A stretch of 6,517 bases of DNA, taken from Sphingomonas sanxanigenens. Lineage in GTDB: Bacteria > Pseudomonadota > Alphaproteobacteria > Sphingomonadales > Sphingomonadaceae. The notes beneath the pieces are model-generated. The model did no database searches. It saw nothing but the letters and a program-made list of their open reading frames with translations, and was not told the origin of the DNA. The position numbers and the translations under genes were made by a program. Positions 5,279-6,517 of this stretch are shown here, piece after piece (within the stretch, counting starts at the first letter, position 1; each line of letters opens with the position of its first letter). Location: contig QFNN01000140.1 of assembly GCA_003240855.1 (NCBI GenBank), positions 1 to 6,517 of the forward strand, given 5' to 3'.

Positions 5279-6517
5279 CAGAATTGAGTTCCTACGTTGA
5301 AGGTTATCAGTTTTGGATCGTCGCCCCGTTCTTTCAGCAGCGCCTTCGCGATATCGATGCGGAACGGCCCGAAGGGCGAATTCCAGTTCACACCGAAACC
5401 AACCGAAACACGCGGCTTGGGCGTATTGCCCAAAAACTCTTCCTTGAACGGCGCGATGGTGTTGACCAAGGGCGTATTGGCCGTGCCGTCCTGCCTGATC
5501 GGGTTGGTGGTCGTGTTCCCCGCCCCGTCCGTATAAAGCGCATTGCCGTTCACGTCACGCACCGGAATGCTGGTGCCGTTCGGATTGCTGATGACGTTGG
5601 GCCTGGTGACGCCCCAGACAGCACCCGCATCGACATAGATGGAAGGCCTGAGCCCCATTGACCGCGCGCCGGCGCCAAGCGGAAGCTGCAGCTCGGCGCG
5701 GGTCATATAGTAATAGCGGCCGCCGATCGCGTCGTCGGTCACCTGCTTGCGGTCGGTGATGACGACGGGATTGTTCGGATCGCTCGTATCGATCGGATAG
5801 CGGATCACACGCGGGCCGATGCCGCGAATGTCAAAGCCGCGAATCTGCGGATCGCCCAGATAGAAGCGATCGACGAGGCGCACTGCGTCGACGCCCGGCC
5901 CCGGGCTCTTCTGCAACGCGAAGATATTGCCCGCCTCGCCCTGAACCGAGAAGATGAAGCCGCCGCCCAGCCCCCAATATTTTGCGCCGTCGACGCGCGA
6001 GCGGACATAGCGCACGCTGCCGCCAAGGCCTGCGACGTCCTGGCTGATCGTGAAGCGATGGCCGGCGGTCGGGCGGAGCGAGTTGTTGAGATTGCTGAAC
6101 GCCAGCGAATAGCCGACCGACGACGTCGTCCGCTTGCCGATCGCGTCGCAGAGGTAGCGGCCGGCGAGCAGCGGGCTGCACTGGCCGTCGATATAATAGG
6201 TATTCTTGTCGAGCGTGACGTCGTCGAAGCTGAGGCCATAGCGGCCCTGCAACTGCCAATATTCGGTCAGCGGCACGCCAACGCGGATCTGGAACCCCGT
6301 GGTGACCTGCGAGTAGGTCGTATTACGGTTGCTGTTCAGATAGTTGAACGAATTGAGGTCGCGGCGGAAGATGTCGCCGCCGATCGCGATGTTCTTGTCG
6401 AACAGATAAGGCTCGGTGAAGCCCAGCGAGATCGACTTGGAATAGGCCGACCAGTCCACCGACGCGCGCGCCGTCTGCCCCTTGCCGCGGAAATTGTTCT
6501 GCGTGATCGAAGCGTTG
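5278..6517 (-). CDS. bamA: Outer membrane protein assembly factor BamA (C-terminal part)
   Basis: Core insertase of the BAM complex, an Omp85-family barrel that folds and inserts beta-barrel proteins into the outer membrane. Only the last 412 codons are inside the window; the signal peptide, POTRA domains and first barrel strand lie beyond 6517. The visible part starts with SITQNNFRGKGQ and continues with FTEPYLFDKNIAIGGDIFR, both typical of BamA. The conserved loop 6 motif of the family, VRGF, appears as IRGF (fragment residues 225-228, at 5833-5844) in LGDPQIRGFDIRGIGPR. Near the C-terminus are NWNSPFGPFRIDIAKAL and a terminal aromatic residue in VGTQF, the barrel-recognition signature. A GTG at 6459 is internal, not a start. 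The loop after the VWGV strand is unusually long, and two cysteines occur in another loop. The stop overlaps the skp start by one nucleotide. Confidence 0.95.
   Translation of the reverse strand, partial: NASITQNNFRGKGQTARASVDWSAYSKSISLGFTEPYLFDKNIAIGGDIFRRDLNSFNYLNSNRNTTYSQVTTGFQIRVGVPLTEYWQLQGRYGLSFDDVTLDKNTYYIDGQCSPLLAGRYLCDAIGKRTTSSVGYSLAFSNLNNSLRPTAGHRFTISQDVAGLGGSVRYVRSRVDGAKYWGLGGGFIFSVQGEAGNIFALQKSPGPGVDAVRLVDRFYLGDPQIRGFDIRGIGPRVIRYPIDTSDPNNPVVITDRKQVTDDAIGGRYYYMTRAELQLPLGAGARSMGLRPSIYVDAGAVWGVTRPNVISNPNGTSIPVRDVNGNALYTDGAGNTTTNPIRQDGTANTPLVNTIAPFKEEFLGNTPKPRVSVGFGVNWNSPFGPFRIDIAKALLKERGDDPKLITFNVGTQF

Noticed and set aside
1..6517. Mobile element, CRISPR array, tRNA or hidden defence system
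   Set aside because: No transposase, terminal repeats, regular spaced repeats or tRNA-like cloverleaf was seen by eye. Gene order and composition look like a stable core chromosome.

Overview
The window reads as an ordinary chromosomal segment of a GC-rich alphaproteobacterium, most likely a sphingomonad (order Sphingomonadales). This rests on the bamA–skp–fabZ–rpmE order, the cysteine-free alphaproteobacterial form of bL31, the high GC content, and fabZ directly following skp with no lpxD or lpxA near it. All six genes lie on the minus strand, so transcription runs from high to low coordinates. I found no tRNA, rRNA, CRISPR array, insertion sequence or phage gene.

Envelope and lipid block (6517 down to 4098). 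The window opens inside bamA, whose 3' part encodes most of the outer-membrane barrel of the beta-barrel assembly insertase. Its stop overlaps the start of a Skp/OmpH-type periplasmic chaperone (TGATG). That gene in turn overlaps fabZ, the 3-hydroxyacyl-ACP dehydratase (ATGA). The three look co-transcribed and translationally coupled: a barrel insertase, a chaperone that feeds it clients, and a fatty-acid enzyme. A GC-rich hairpin with a short T-rich tail follows fabZ.

Ribosomal protein gene (4140 down to 3756). rpmE (bL31) has a strong Shine-Dalgarno sequence, a short hairpin just upstream of it, and a clear rho-independent terminator downstream. It therefore looks like its own transcription unit, although read-through from fabZ is possible. 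Its candidate promoter overlaps the hairpin behind fabZ.

Molybdoenzyme operon (3755 down to 1). A 141-bp region with nested inverted repeats and a spaced direct repeat precedes three tightly packed genes. They are a large FdhF/YdeP-family molybdopterin oxidoreductase, fdhD (sulfur transfer to the molybdenum cofactor of formate dehydrogenase-type enzymes) and mobA (guanylyltransferase making the bis-MGD cofactor). The operon thus joins an enzyme with two of its cofactor-maturation factors. No electron-transfer subunit is visible, and the physiological substrate is not determined by the sequence.

I do not see a previously undescribed system. The points most worth following are the missing lpx genes at a normally lipid A-linked locus, the altered extracellular loops of BamA, the rpmE leader, and the repeats upstream of the oxidoreductase operon.
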